This document shows positions 21,900 through 34,337 of a DNA stretch of 64,000 nt, piece by piece. The translations under genes were made by a program, and so were the position numbers. Source of the DNA: Tanypteryx hageni (Eukaryota; Arthropoda; Insecta; Odonata; Petaluridae); the NCBI GenBank assembly GCA_028673005.1, contig CM054118.1, positions 57,295,338 through 57,359,337 of the forward strand. The letters run 5' to 3'. The notes below the pieces were generated by a model. It was not told the DNA's origin, made no database searches, and saw only the letters and a list, made by a program, of their open reading frames with translations. Each line of letters starts with the position of its first letter. Positions within the stretch are counted from its first letter, which is position 1.

Positions 21900-22650
21900 G
21901 ATGTATTCCATATGCCGAGTTTCGTCGAGTACTATAAAATTAACCCTAAACACGATAAGACCTAAAATGAGGGAACCTTGAATCGCGATTTCGCTCTCTA
22001 TATAAATTTTCCCACGTTCATTTCCGTCGTTTAGTGATTATTAAACGGCACCAGCAGAAATTCCCACGCATGAGGTAGTCCGTCGACCAATTTATAAGAC
22101 GCGTTTGGGCATCCCAACCTGTTCCCATCCTCCCACGATCCCCCCTTCCCCTCCTCCCTTCTTCATTCACTACACTCTCACAGCGTCCTCCGCGACGTCC
22201 GCCCGGAGGCCATTAAAGCGCCACGAATGCCGGAATACGGAGCCGTTCAAATGATGGGCGAACTTACCAGCCGAAAACGGAGAGAAAGTTTTTTTATCGA
22301 ATCGTGACCCCGTACCTCATCTCCCATCCCACCCTCCTCTTCTCTTTCCTTCCTCCTGCCTCCGTTTCTCTCCCAATCCTTGTGAGTGAAGGGAAGATGC
22401 ACATCTTGACGGTTATGCGAGCGGGGTCTCTCCGTGTGTGACCGCTTTGTTTTCGTATTTTTTTTGTGCTTCGAGCATTCGGTAACAAGAGTTCTCCCTT
22501 TCTAAAACAGCCGCCGATGGGCCTAGAGAGCAGTCAAGGGCATTTGGGTCGCGGTAAGCCACGAGCCTGCACGCGCCGCGAAAACGATAGTGTGAATAAT
22601 GGCGGGTACTAATAGTTGTTTGTGACATTGGTTTGGTGGATTGATTTTGC
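21900..22650. other. Locally GC/CpG-rich stretch without recognised gene
   Basis: Between about 22050 and 22620 the sequence is clearly richer in G+C and CpG than its surroundings (CGTCCTCCGCGACGTCCGCC, CACGCGCCGCGAAAACG). It contains no repeat signature I recognise. A promoter or first exon is possible, but no TATA, initiator or coding frame is convincing. Confidence 0.3.
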
Positions 22651-22828
22651 TTTCAAGGGGCTACCAATATGTGGGGAATGATAGAGAATCTTGATACTTT
22701 TTCGTGTACGAAGTATATGCAGAAAGTATTGTGATCGTGAAAGATTTCGACAGAGATTTTGTTGGGTATTTGCGTCGTATCTGCCCCGTAATCCGTAATC
22801 TCGTATTTGTATTGACCATCATCTAGAA

Positions 22829-23329
22829 CAGTGGTTCTCGGGCAGATTCGTAAGGCGATCCCTCCGCCTGGATGTTTAGTCGCCGCTACCCTCCGAGAAT
22901 ATTCGAGAAGCAAAAAGACCTCCAGTTTTCACCATACAGGGGAAAGGGATGACGATGATAAAGAAATTAATAATAAGAGAGTTTTTATTTTGTGCTTTTA
23001 ATAAATACATGGTTAGCACTATAAATTATTTTATTTACAACTACGTATGTGTATTAAAACATTCAGAAAATATGTGGTGTACCTATAATTTAATTTTTTA
23101 AGCACTAATCACTACTGAGATATAATTTCTTGTTTGTTTTTATAACATAAAAATAAATCTTTTGTTAAAATAGTTTTTGTACGTTGATTGTCTACAGAAT
23201 TTTCTTTATTTTTTGAACAGAACATGTGGATAAATTAAAACCAGCAGGACACTGAAAATCAAAGTAAAATCACTTGTCTTAGCGATGAGTGCGATCCCTC
23301 CTAAAATCCTCGCGCGACCTCTTACACTG
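22829..23329. mobile_element. hAT MITE, 501 bp, perfect target duplication
   Basis: The left end is CAGTGGTTCTCGGGCAGATT. The right end read inwards is CAGTGTAAGAGGTCGCGCGA. GGCGATCCCTCC occurs near the left end and GCGATCCCTCC near the right end. The flanks ATCTAGAA (22821-22828) and ATCTAGAA (23330-23337) are an exact 8-bp duplication with central TA. The interior is AT-rich and non-coding. Confidence 0.9.
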
Positions 23330-23545
23330 ATCTAGAATAGAGGCCGTGTTTAAATGAACTATATCACGCGAAAATAAAGGGTAATTTATTTGAACGGATT
23401 TTCACAAGATATTGATTTACTAAGAAATAGATTAATGGTTTTTGATTAAAACGTCCTGTTTTAACGATTAATGTCATTAGCAGTAATAAATAAGTTATTT
23501 CTCTCAAAATATTTATATAGCGTGAAGTGAAATATCGAGTTTTAC

Positions 23546-23584
23546 GCTGAGGAGACTTTGGCGGTACGCCAAAGTCTCCTCAGC
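23546..23584. repeat. Perfect 18-bp-arm palindrome
   Basis: The arm GCTGAGGAGACTTTGGCG (23546-23563), the spacer GTA, and the exact reverse complement (23567-23584). The loop is too short for a microRNA precursor. There are no flanking duplications that would mark a transposon. Confidence 0.95.
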
Positions 23585-24495
23585 AGCAAAAGCAGTTGCT
23601 ATGGGTCAAACTGCGCGGATAGATATTGATATGAGTATTAATGTTTTTGCGTGGAGTACGGGTATAAGATTTTTCACATGTGAGGATGTTTCTGTTATTT
23701 TTTGCGAGCGGATTATGATTCAGGTGCAGTAACAGTTACAGTACAGAAACTACCGAAATGGATAAATTTCATGAATTTCAGCCTACAGTGATTAGTTTCA
23801 GAAACTACCGAGATAGGGTTTGGTCAAACATGTTTTCTTTCACTAAGTCAAGACTTGAAACCAACGCCTTAGATGAACGCATTAATTTCGCTGGTAAGAG
23901 AAATGATGTTAATATTTGCAAGTCAAACATGCCAGTTGTAAGAATGTAGAAGATTCCTTGAGGTTTGTTTTATGGAAATAACGCCACTAATTTATGCTGG
24001 AAAATATTTCAAATATTTTAGATATTTAGAGGAGAAAACAAGTTATATTTGAAAAATATTTAACTTGGGTGTAAAAACTGTACTCGAGTTTGAGTATTTT
24101 TCCGAAACCTATCAGCTATACTGAAAAGTTATGTTTCTCCGATAGCTAGGAAACAGTAGAAAAACCAGATGCGCATTTTGACTGAGCCGTAAACAATAGT
24201 GGTTCATCGGTAGTAGATTCCATATCCAAAAAGAATATTTAATTGAATATTTATCTTCCCCGTTTAAACTTTTATCTTAATCTAATGAAGAAAAGAGGTG
24301 CAAGCACACAAATGTTAATGTGCCCGGAAATGCACCCTCGGAGAATCGCTGCCGAGTAACTCAACTTGAATTTCAAAGTTATCCGATATACTTCATACGT
24401 GTGGTGTTTTAATGGCATCAAACGGTAAATTAAAAACTAAAATTTAATGAAATATTTCGGAATTTGTAACAATAGGTGATCAAATGCATTACTCC
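23585..24495. other. No gene seen; contains one arm of a dispersed hairpin repeat
   Basis: AT-rich sequence. Positions 24166-24230 match the left arm of the hairpin element at 14819-14934 (CAGATGCGC.TTTYGAC and GCCGTMAACAAT). The frame at 23758-23949 has no recognisable domain. Confidence 0.5.
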
Positions 24496-24663
24496 CAGGG
24501 CCGTTCCTGTGGAGGGCAAATTAACCTATGTGGGGTCCCGTTATCATTAGCCGCAAAATTAAATTTAGGCTTTCTTTGCGGTAATATCGAAGCCCCCGGA
24601 ATCTCCTAAATCGTGCGGCTCCGAGCGGTCGACCCGATTCGCCCTACCCTAGGGAAGGCCCTG
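24496..24663. mobile_element. hAT-like MITE, CAGGGCC family, 168 bp
   Basis: The left end is CAGGGCCGTTCCTGTGG. The right end read inwards is CAGGGCCTTCCCTAGGGTAG with GGCGAATCGGG after it. The same right end (CGAATCGCCTTACTCTAGGG, AAGG) closes the element at 52829-52971, so both belong to one family. Flanking 8-mers (ATTACTCC, TCTACCCT) match only partly, so the target duplication has decayed or the edges are off by a base or two. Confidence 0.6.
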
Positions 24664-27600
24664 TCTACCCTATTCCAGTACCATACCAAACGCCATCGGT
24701 AGTGTTGCCAATGCGTTCAACCACCCATAGCCGATTAAATGGATCGATACATAGTTATGTAATTGTAGGCCCATTTTTATCGTTCGGGAGAATATTCAGT
24801 TTTTATATCATCGCCGACTGATTGAACACTTATGTGATTTATTGGTAATGTATGCGTTTTTAACTGTATAATTATAAAACGAGATATTTAGCGTCCTGTC
24901 GTCATCGTCTGTCGCTCAAATGTTTCACGATTCCCGTCATGCGAATTCGTAGATTCGTTTTATTTTAATCTTTACCTTCCAGTTTCCTTTTTATTTTCCT
25001 TCAGGTTTTTTCCTTCATTTCATTGTTTAAGACCGGTTTATAATGGGAGACAGTAAAAAGGCGCAGGTGAGAGAGTAAAATTTGGACGCGTTTGCGGCGA
25101 AACCGGTTATAAATGAGTTAATCGCTTAGACTCGTTAATTGGCTCGTTCAACACTAATGGGGTGAATGGACGCTCTCTTTGATCTTCATTCATCGCCTGG
25201 CAAATGGTAATTATTCACCGACTAGTGTAATTGACCGTAAAAAAATAAAGGGTTTGCATGAATCAAGTATTAAAATTAAACATTTTCACGTCCTCCCTCC
25301 TACATCCCTTCTCTCCCCCGTTCTATCTCTCTCTCTCTCTCCTCTAAAAAAATGTAGTTCTCTCTCTTTCAGCGTAACAGAATTACAAACACTATTTATA
25401 TAAATAGAACATAACTATGCATCGTGTTTCAGTCGACCACTTCAGTACATTTGAACAAATCCATTACATATGTATATGCATACAGCAGATGCCGCGTAGG
25501 TTATTGTTATCAGTCAGTTATTGTAATTAAACGCTGAATTCCAAAACAAGATCTAGTTTGCAGTTTATCGCTATTAGCCGCGTAATGCAATCATTTAAAT
25601 GCGGCCCAGTGTGATCGCACTAAGCGCAATCCACTATATCAACAAAAAGTTTAGGATTAAATACACAATTACTTCAGGCACACCGCATGTATGAAGTGAT
25701 ATAAAGATAGACGAACGACATCCGTTATTTATCTCGCCTTTAATTCCTCCCTGCAGCAGCAAAAACAGACGAATGACGAGAATTTCACGGAGTCGAAGCT
25801 GCACGATCGATATCAAGGGTGATTCTTCCCCGTTTCCCACAACGCCCCCTTTCCACCGTGGCCCTCCTGCACTCCGCCATAAAGGGAAATGATCGCGCTT
25901 TTATTAATTAACGCGGACCACCTGGCGCGTGTTGTCTTTAGCGTGCTGCTGCGTGCGCGGTACAAAAGGATACGATGATTGTGTCGAGCGACGAAGATTT
26001 TTTTCTTCCCTTTCGAATGAATTTGCCATTAAAAAACTAATCTACGTTGACCTTTAGAAAGATCGGTTTAAAAGCGAGAATCCGGATTAAAGGAGGCGTA
26101 TTTTTTTCTCCCGCCTGCGGGGTTCGCCCGCCACCTGCGTCATTTTTTTAAGATTTGGAAGGAAATGAGCGGATTTGTGGTACTTATCGCGAACTTCAAC
26201 AGGGTGATATTGCTTTCCCTACCAGTCGACATAATTATAATTTGCAAATGGATACGTATTATGTGATTTTTGGCATTTCAAATGCGCTATCTGGTGAACC
26301 TACCTGTAAAAAAAGAGGGAGGCATCAGCTTAGTCTCCCACTTCTTGTTCTCGAGGCCAAATTTTGATTGACATATTTTTTAAAAAACTTTTTAAAAATA
26401 ATTATTTAATACATGCAGCGACGAGATATAATTTAAGTGAAGAATTTTTACATAAATAGGAGCTGAATATAGAAATTTAAGGAAAAGATAATATTAAACG
26501 CGTATTTTAATACTTAAAAAAGAACTGGGAAATAAGATTCCAAAAGCAATTTTATATAATGTTCGCGTAAATTTCTGGAAACTTCGACCTCCTCTTCCTT
26601 CAAATCGTAAAACCCAAAATCAGTAATAAGTTATTTAAATTAAAAAATACATCACCGCAGTTAAGCAGTTTCAATATGATCTTTATCCCTTTTCGAAAGT
26701 AAATGGAACGTATTTACGATTCGCTTTTACTGTTTTAGCAACGTAAAAAAAAACGAAACTTTATCATAGTAACGGACAGATATAGATAGTTTTTTTAAAA
26801 TACTACTAAATGGAAAACGGATAATCGGAAATAACCTCAAAATCAATAGGGTTCATGTCCGTCACCAGCCAAACTTATTCTGAAATTCTTAGATTCCCAG
26901 CTCTTCACGAATCAGTGAAAACATAAGTGATTTAAGAAAACTCTAAAAATATAAAATGATGTAACATTTATCCCGTCGCAAAGCGTTGGAAGTTTGGTTT
27001 TCTATTCTGCCGTCGGAATCTCCTCAGTGTGTGGCGTCGCCCATAAGCAACAATGCGTCCGTTAACGCGGAACCATCTTGCCGAGTAAGCGCCGAAAGCT
27101 GTGTTCTTTCCCCTGATGGGTACAGTTAATCTGTAAGTCTATCAACCTCACTTTATTTCTTGGTGTTCCGTTTGAGCGGGACTTCTGCTCCAACGTTCCG
27201 CGAATCAGACACCTGCTTTAAGCATGAAATTTTCCGATGAAATTACTCTCTCGATTTACTCAATTTAAAACCATACTTTTTCAGGTTTATCATCATGTTC
27301 CTCGCTGCGAATCCGCAAATCTGTTGCCGGCCTCAATTCTGTAATTTTCCAATTAAATTGCCCGTTCGAAGGTCTCATTTATATTTTTCACAAGTCCATC
27401 GTTATGCTCCGACGTAACATCTGCAAATCTGATTTCGATTTTAATCACGCAATTTTCCAATCAAATATGTATCAAATGCATCGCTTCTTGTTTGTGACGG
27501 TTAATTATTTACGAGTTTTTACAGTCGTTCTTGATATAGGGAGATTATTTTAAAAATGTTTAACGAAAAATTTTCCTGAGTTCCAACGCATAATATATAG

Positions 27601-28006
27601 AAATTATTTCAATTCCCGCAAACCGTTTCCGATTTTTTCGCAGTTTGGCTTGGTATACCTTCTCGGTTGTTTTTAATTGTGGCCAGAATGCGCAATGTAA
27701 TTCTATATGCGTCTAATTAAATAATGTTGTTCAACATAGTCTAACGCTCCCTTCATTCTCATATTTTATGGCATTCCTATCTGGCAGATAATTTTTTTAT
27801 TGTTTTTCTTTTAGTCTTATGCTTTATTGGTTATATTCAGTGTCTTTTTGTTTCCCCGGAGTATCTCTCAGAAATATCACCTTGCTGCTATTTCTCATAC
27901 CTATAGCATTTGAATACTGCTCGACAAAGTACTTATAAAAAATAATCGATTCAGTTAGAATCCAAGTCAATGGAAAAAATTTACAATCATCACGTACCGT
28001 ATTTAT
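24664..28006. other. Mostly single-copy-looking DNA; no gene called
   Basis: There is no open frame with a recognisable domain. A short CT-rich run lies at 25327-25342. About 25850-26140 is less repetitive, with GC- and CpG-rich clusters (GACCACCTGGCGCG, GTGCTGCTGCGTGCGCGG, GTTGACCTTTAGAAAGATCG). It could be regulatory DNA, but nothing in the sequence proves it. Around 27290-27475 two stretches ending in AATTTTCCAATYAAAT, about 120 bp apart, look like an old duplication. Confidence 0.4.
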
Positions 28007-28235
28007 CAGGAGTCAGCAACCTTTTTGTGGTCTCATGTAAGCGAAAAGCAAGTCTATATAATTAACTAGCGTTAAAACTTCATAAAAAAGGTTTAGAGAC
28101 CGTCATTTTGTTGAAAAAATATGAAATTGTTCATGTGAAATTTTTCCGATGACATTCTCACTACAGTTTCACGGGCCGGGCAAAGCACTCTAGGGAGCCG
28201 TATGTGGCCCGGGGGCCGTAGGTTACCGACCCCTA
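28007..28235. mobile_element. hAT MITE, 229 bp
   Basis: The left end is CAGGAGTCAGCAACCTTTTT. The right end read inwards is TAGGGGTCGGTAACCTACGG with CCCCCGGGCCACATACGGC after it. This is the familiar CAGGGGTCGGCAACC hAT class. The flanks GTATTTAT and TTATATAC match at 5 of 8 positions, consistent with an old insertion. Confidence 0.75.
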
Positions 28236-29907
28236 TTATATACAAACACCTACTAAAATAAAATGAGTATGCACTGGAAGAGCAGGTAACACGAGAAAGT
28301 TCCTCATAATTGAATAAAGGGTAATGGCGTCAAGTAAACCCATAACATCCGCAACCATTACTTTTCTCCAGATTCTCGTAGAAGGTGCTGGGAAGCATTT
28401 TGCAACGACTTCATCCTTTTTGCTCTACGATTCGCACGTTCACATGGAAATGTCTATCCCTCTCACACGAACCATTTTCGTTTGCTTCCTATGCGGGTGA
28501 TTTCAAAAGGAAATTAAAGACGAGCTAGAGAATTTGCGACAGGGAAAAGATTGCTCCAACGCACGCGCGCGCACGTACTCATTCAACAATTGACGACGAA
28601 TGCCATTCCGTTCTCACAAACTTGGTCAACCAACTAGTGATAATTCAGAGTCTTCCTGTTCCCAGTGACGACAGCTGTTCGCATACTGGACAATAGGGAG
28701 AAAACGGAAGAAAATCTGATTCAGAGATAAAGGGCAAATTCCAGAGTCAGTATAGATGTTGGAGAAATAAGTTCTCTTCAAAGTTCAAGCTCTAATCCTG
28801 ATGAAATATTCGGCAATAATGGTGCTCATAAACATACGAAGGAAACATTGGCCTTTTGTCCAAATGAGAGGTGACATAATAATTTTTAATGATATACCTT
28901 ACTCGTAAATCTTTACGAATGGTTTGAGAACTTGAAGCATTATTCGCTACCTCATCGGATACCTAATAGGAAACCAAATTACTTGTTCATGAGAACGCGT
29001 TTTAAAAGTCTGAGAAAATAAAATCGTCAAAATCTTAATCACTTCGCATCCGGGTGTGGCATAATTGATGCTTTGAGGGTTATAATTGTTAGAGACAGCG
29101 TTGAACATATTACATATCTCATGGTTTTTCAGATACGTCAATTATACTTTATTTTAATTTCCAGCATTTATTTGTTTTATCATATATCATTCATTTAATA
29201 TTCTATTAATAAATAAAATAAAATTGCATGGGTTTTTAAATTTATATTTAAAAATTGTTTCACATAAAGGCCGGGATGAAATGGCCATGCTTTCACATCG
29301 GATTTTCAATCAAGAAATTCTATCGTTGCGATTCCAGTATTATCCAACTGATGTGATTTTGAAACCCAACGTTGCTAAAAATACCTACTGATTCTGAGGC
29401 ATATATTCATATTTTTTCTTATGAATAAATAATAAACACTTGGTTAAAATGTTAGTTTAGCTGATGTTGAGGAAGCTACAAATAGAAATATAATTGTTCA
29501 AAACAAATTAATCCATCCATTAGCGGTCCTATAGATATGGTTCATTTCAGCTACGGAAATATAACACTAAATGATTCCCTAATTGTAAAACTAATTAGAC
29601 ATTTTAATAATTCTCTCGCGTTAGCTGTCGTCGGAAAGGAAAACTTTTTTCCGTTTCTTGAAGATAAGAAGTAAAACAGGCACCTTAGAATTGCAAATCG
29701 AAATGAGTTTTGCATTCTAGGTGTAATTTGATAAAATGCAAATAGCCCGACCTAGTAGGCATTTTTATGGTAATTTTCTTCGAAATGAAATCTAGGCTAT
29801 TTAGGAATTGTAAAAAGAATACATTTTCTGAGAGGAATCTGACTGTTTGTTTTCCTGGTATCCCCGTCAACAAGCGATTCCACGAAATTACACCCTCGAT
29901 ATTTTTT
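28236..29907. other. No gene seen
   Basis: AT-rich sequence with short, domain-free frames only. ACGCACGCGCGCGCACG near 28559-28575 is a short alternating purine/pyrimidine run. Confidence 0.5.
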
Positions 29908-31034
29908 CTGCTTGCATTCTGCAAGCATGTCATCAACCTAGAAAGACATTAATTTCTCATAGAGATAGTTCATCATTGGAAATATTTTTTTAATTCAAAA
30001 GTTTTCATCTCTGCGCCAATTTTCATTCTCTCCTTATTGAACAATATTTATTTAAAACAATACCTAAAATTTGTAATTTTAATAATATTATAATTTTTGC
30101 ATTGTGGTGCACTAATGCCACACCTTTCAGCCAAATTTTAACGTTGTAGATCATTTAGAAGTGAAATAATATTTATCGAATTGTTTATATTTTTAAAATT
30201 TTTAACGGCAGTAATAACGATTTCATGGAGTTATTGAAATGTTTATTCGTTTATCTACACTACACTCTAAAGAACAAAAATTTCAGCTCCCTAGCTTGCC
30301 CAGTAGTATCTAAATATTTACCTATTTGTTTAAAAATTAAGAATTTTTAACTATCAAACAAATTAAAATATCAAAATTTCTATAATACCTATTTGGTTTT
30401 TTTTACAAATTCTACACAAAAATATTTCAGATTTCTAGCACATTCGGAAATACATAAACCTTGAAATTTTGTTTGAACAATTGCGAATTTTTAGCGGCCG
30501 AATGTGCTACGGAACTGAAATTTTTTATTAGGTAGAATTTGTAAAAAAAATAAATAGTGACTATACAAATTTTAATTTGTATGGCAATTAAAAATTCTTA
30601 AAGTTTAAACAAATAAGTAAATGCTTAGATACTACGGGTGCTGAAATTTTTAAGTTATTTAGATCTTAGTCTATACAAACGAATATAAACATTCCAATAT
30701 CTGCTTGAAATTGTTATTGCGGCCATTAAAAATTATTTAAATTAAAACAATTAGATAAATGTTATTTCACTTCTAAATGTGCTACATCTTTAAAATTTGG
30801 CAGAAATGTGTGGCATTATTAACCGGATATGGAATAAGTATAATATTCTTAAAATTGAAAATATTAGTGATTGTTTTACTCCATTATTGTTCCATAAGGA
30901 CAAAACTAAAATCGGTGCAGAGGATAAATCTTTTGAATTAAAGAAATATTTCCAATGATGAAATATCTCTCTGAAAAATGATGTTTTTTCAAGGTGAGAT
31001 GAAATGCTTGCAGAATGCAAGCCCCTTCTACTAG
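29908..31034. mobile_element. Helitron-like element, copy C: two units head to head (about 1.1-kb palindrome)
   Basis: The right half ends in the hairpin GCTTGCAGAATGCAAGC, then CCCCTTCTACTAG at 31034 followed by T, the Helitron-type 3' end of the family. The left half starts with the inverse hairpin GCTTGCATTCTGCAAGC (about 29911) and runs as the imperfect reverse complement of the right half. Each arm is roughly 520-540 bp and meets near 30450-30503 with a spacer of about 55 bp. Matching phrases in both arms include GAAGTGAAATAAT, TTTAAACAAAT and AATTTCAG. The left outer end lacks the CTTCTACTAG tail. Non-coding. Confidence 0.75.
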
Positions 31035-31279
31035 TATGTTATTCTGCATGCATTATAAAAATAGGATACTTCGTGTATTTGGAAAATTAGGTGATAATTT
31101 ACTTACGTCAATTGTTTGTTATTGTCATCGTAATGTAATCTATTAATTCGCAGTGTGAGAATAAATTCAATGCTATTATAACGTACAAATTAAATTCCCA
31201 TATAAAAGGATTGTACTCGTCGCCATGGTAGACAAATGTTGCTATTGTTGTAAAATCTCATGATGTCTTTCCATTCTAG

Positions 31280-31990
31280 GGAATCCCTTGCCATTATATT
31301 ATATGTAAGGTATTCGGGTCGAGGACAACATTTTCTACGATGTAGTCCGATACCATTTACCTAGAATTAATACTTTTTGAGATAAAAATTATTAATACGT
31401 AATAATCGTTAAAAAGACGTATAGCGATCGGAAATTCTATTCCCTTGCCATTATATGAGCCGTAAGGTATAAATTTTAAAAAATTCCATACGGAGAATAT
31501 AATTTTCTACAAAATGATTGCAAATGTTTGTACCTACAAAGAATATTTTCCGAGATAAAAATTATTAAACTTTAATATACAAATGGGGTAAAAACAACTC
31601 CTAAAATTTAACAATTTTAAACTTTTCGATTTTTATAGTTGGTTGTGTGCAAAATTCTATAATCGTGCCAAATTTCAGCTCTCTAAACCTCTTAAATTGG
31701 TCTACACACTTGAATAACTTTTCCCCATGCTTTCTGGGAGATTTTCGGGAGCATCTGGAGTCGAGGGTGCTTCCGTTATTCTATAACTGTGTTATAAAGG
31801 TGATTATAAAAAGTGTGTTATTTGCCGTTGCGTTGTTATTTGTTGTTGTGTTATTAGTTGTCCTTGGTTCAGAGGGGCAAACTTTTGTATTAAAAATATA
31901 TCTAATAATGAAATATCTGTCAGAAAAATTTATGTGTTTTCAAGGTGAGATTAAATGATTGCAGAATGCAAGCACCAACTACCTGTAATC
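31280..31990 (+). repeat. Diverged copy D of the Helitron-like family plus a local duplication
   Basis: At 31287 and 31443, CCTTGCCATTATAT is followed by GTAAGGTAT, and each copy ends in GAGATAAAAATTATTAA. This is a roughly 155-bp duplication. From about 31560 the text resembles the Helitron-like body, with GGGGTAAAAACAA and CCAAATTTCAGCTCTCTA. It finishes near 31975 with TTCAAGGTGAGATTAAATGA and a hairpin-like TTGCAGAATGCAAGCACC, as in copies A-C, but CTAG is replaced by CTGT. The frame 31647-31958 inside it has no known domain. Confidence 0.5.
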
Positions 31991-34034
31991 ATATACAAAG
32001 GTGGATTTCGATGGGGCTAGGTTCCAAGCAATAGTGGTTAGCGAGACCAACAACCCGCGATTTCTGAAAATATGCGGCTAAATTTTACGGAGTTATTAAA
32101 CCGACTATCAAATCCTTAATAATTTATTTTCATACACATTAGAATATAGTGGATGGGCCAAAGTCAATCTCGGCTCAAAGTCTTCGAATAAGGAATTATT
32201 ATATTCAATGATACGCGTTAGCTGAGACTGGTCTTTGCTCGTTTTCGTTGCTCTTCGTCATAATTTCGGGTATGTGACCGCTTCTTTGTGTTGGGACTTT
32301 TCACAATCAATGCTTACATTTCCTTTTCCCCTTATACTAAGCATCTGACTCTGTTAACACTAACACTCTAGTTGCTGAAGACGGTCGCCTAGATAGCCTC
32401 CATTTAATTCGACAGGGAGCTGTCGAGTTCATCTTATGTCTGAAAAAAATCCAATAAGAGGCAATTTAAATAATACTTGCCTCAGGTTTCTCCATTAGCC
32501 ACAGCACGATTTAAATCTTGTTGAAGTCTCCATTTAGCTCCGCAACATAATGGAAAACTTGGTTCCTAGCTAATGATTCTATAAAATTATTTCGAATAAA
32601 TGAGATCTTTAAACACAAGATTTTACGTCTTATATAAAAACGCCCCTTTTCCTAGAACTAATTTACTCGCTCCAAGAATCTTCTCATATCTTTTTCTCAG
32701 CCTTTGTTTTCCTTGTTTACTAGGAGAATTCCTTCCGCGTTACGAAAAAGTAGCAGCGTTGTTCTAGCGTTGAGTTAAATAATGATTGTGCTCGAGTCCA
32801 TGTAACGTATTCATTAGCTTGTATCAACATTGATCTATTTTAGCTAAGTTTTACCTAACGTCTCTAACAAATGTTGGCACGATAAGTGATAGTGAGCGAA
32901 AGAAAAACATTATTCGCTTTGACGAATAAGAATTAAAATCGGATGAATTACCGGCGAGCATTTGTTTACCTACGATACATTATATACAAATGTTTTGCCC
33001 TTTTGACTTCATTCAGATCTTTGAAAAAATTGGCTTCTTTTCTTATAAAATATTAGAAGAATTTTCAAATTGTTCATGAGACCGATTTAGTTTATTATCG
33101 AGTGATTTTTCACAATTATTTTATTCATTTTTTGAAATGCCAAGCAACAAAAAAATCAATTATCCTATAAAATGGTACTCTCTAAACCACGGAGATATTA
33201 AAAATATCTTGAAAGTGAAATAATTTACCGCACCGTGTTTATATGACGCATAATGATTGTTGAGGTATCAGTAATGAGGTCAGGCTCAACTCTGTGGAAT
33301 TTACTCATATTGAAAAAAGAACTTTGTTATTTTTAAACTAAATTTGTGGAAATAACAAAGTTCTTTTTTCAATATGATTCTTGAGGTATTTTCAAGCCAA
33401 AGTTCAAGTTAAATTTACATTTCTATGGAAAATTCTTCACCGCTGGATTACCACATTATCGTGAGAGGGAGGGTAGTTTTGAGTGCCCCAGCTACCCTGA
33501 GAACTATGTTGCCAGCAGATTAAACTTCTACTATTCGGTTAATCCAGCTTTGTCAAAGGGTATGGACCAAACAAAGTTGTCCTTTGTCCTCCGTGGTGGA
33601 GGTTGTTCAGGGAGTTGATTAATTCCACATGTCAAAGTTTTACTCACAAGTTTTGCAGGAGAACGAAACTGGAAGCTAACCACGGTTCAAGACCTGTCTT
33701 AAGTCTTTGAAGTCAGAACAGACCTAACCCATAAAGTTCAGAAGAAGGAGATTGAAAATTAAAGCCGAAAAGCGATACTAGGTGCCAGAGATTTTTAATA
33801 AAATTCACGATGTATGAAATGAACATACGATCGGCAATAGTTGGTGATGAGAAAAGATTGAAAATGAATTCATCGAACATCCAATTATATATTCCAGTAA
33901 GGACGCAAAGAATTTAATCAGAAAAATCAATAGATACGGTACGAAAACGCAAGGTGTTTTAGGATAATAGTACACGCTTTACTTACGTACACATTAAAAA
34001 GGCGCGGTGACTTAATCGGTGTAACGAATCATTG
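31991..34034. other. No gene seen; contains a perfect hairpin
   Basis: Unremarkable sequence apart from the palindrome at 33306-33376. Around 33480-33760 base composition is closer to coding DNA (GTCCTCCGTGGTGGAGG), but all frames are interrupted. Confidence 0.5.
33306..33376. repeat. Perfect 27-bp-arm inverted repeat with 17-nt spacer
   Basis: The left arm 33306-33332 begins CATATTGAAAAAAGAACTTT. The right arm 33350-33376 is its exact reverse complement. The spacer is TTAAACTAAATTTGTGG. There is no target duplication or terminal motif, and the surrounding sequence is ordinary. Confidence 0.95.
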
Positions 34035-34042
34035 GTCTAACC

Positions 34043-34329
34043 CAGCGTTTTTCAACCGGTGTCGCCAAAAATGTTAATAACGCCTATATTAAACGTAAAG
34101 TAAATTTTGTTGAGGATAGTGAATTATAATAATAATACATTTTGTTGCTATATTTATGATGTTTCATTGTTAAATAAGGAATTTTAAGTATTTTTGTTAT
34201 ATTTTAACGAAGAAATTTGACTTTTTATTTCATGGTGAGTCGCGGAAATTGACTTTTTATTTTATGGTGTGTCGCGAGAGCTGGATCATTTAAAAAGTGC
34301 GTCGCCAACAAAAAGGTTGAAAAACACTG
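34043..34329. mobile_element. hAT MITE, GTCGCC family, 287 bp
   Basis: The left end is CAGCGTTTTTCAACCGGTGT. The right end read inwards is CAGTGTTTTTCAACCTTTTT with GTTGGCGACGCAC after it. The flanks GTCTAACC at 34035-34042 and 34330-34337 are identical. The interior (TTAATAACG, AACGTAAAGTAAATTTTGTT) matches the element at 35487-35757, so both are one family. Confidence 0.93.
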
Positions 34330-34337
34330 GTCTAACC

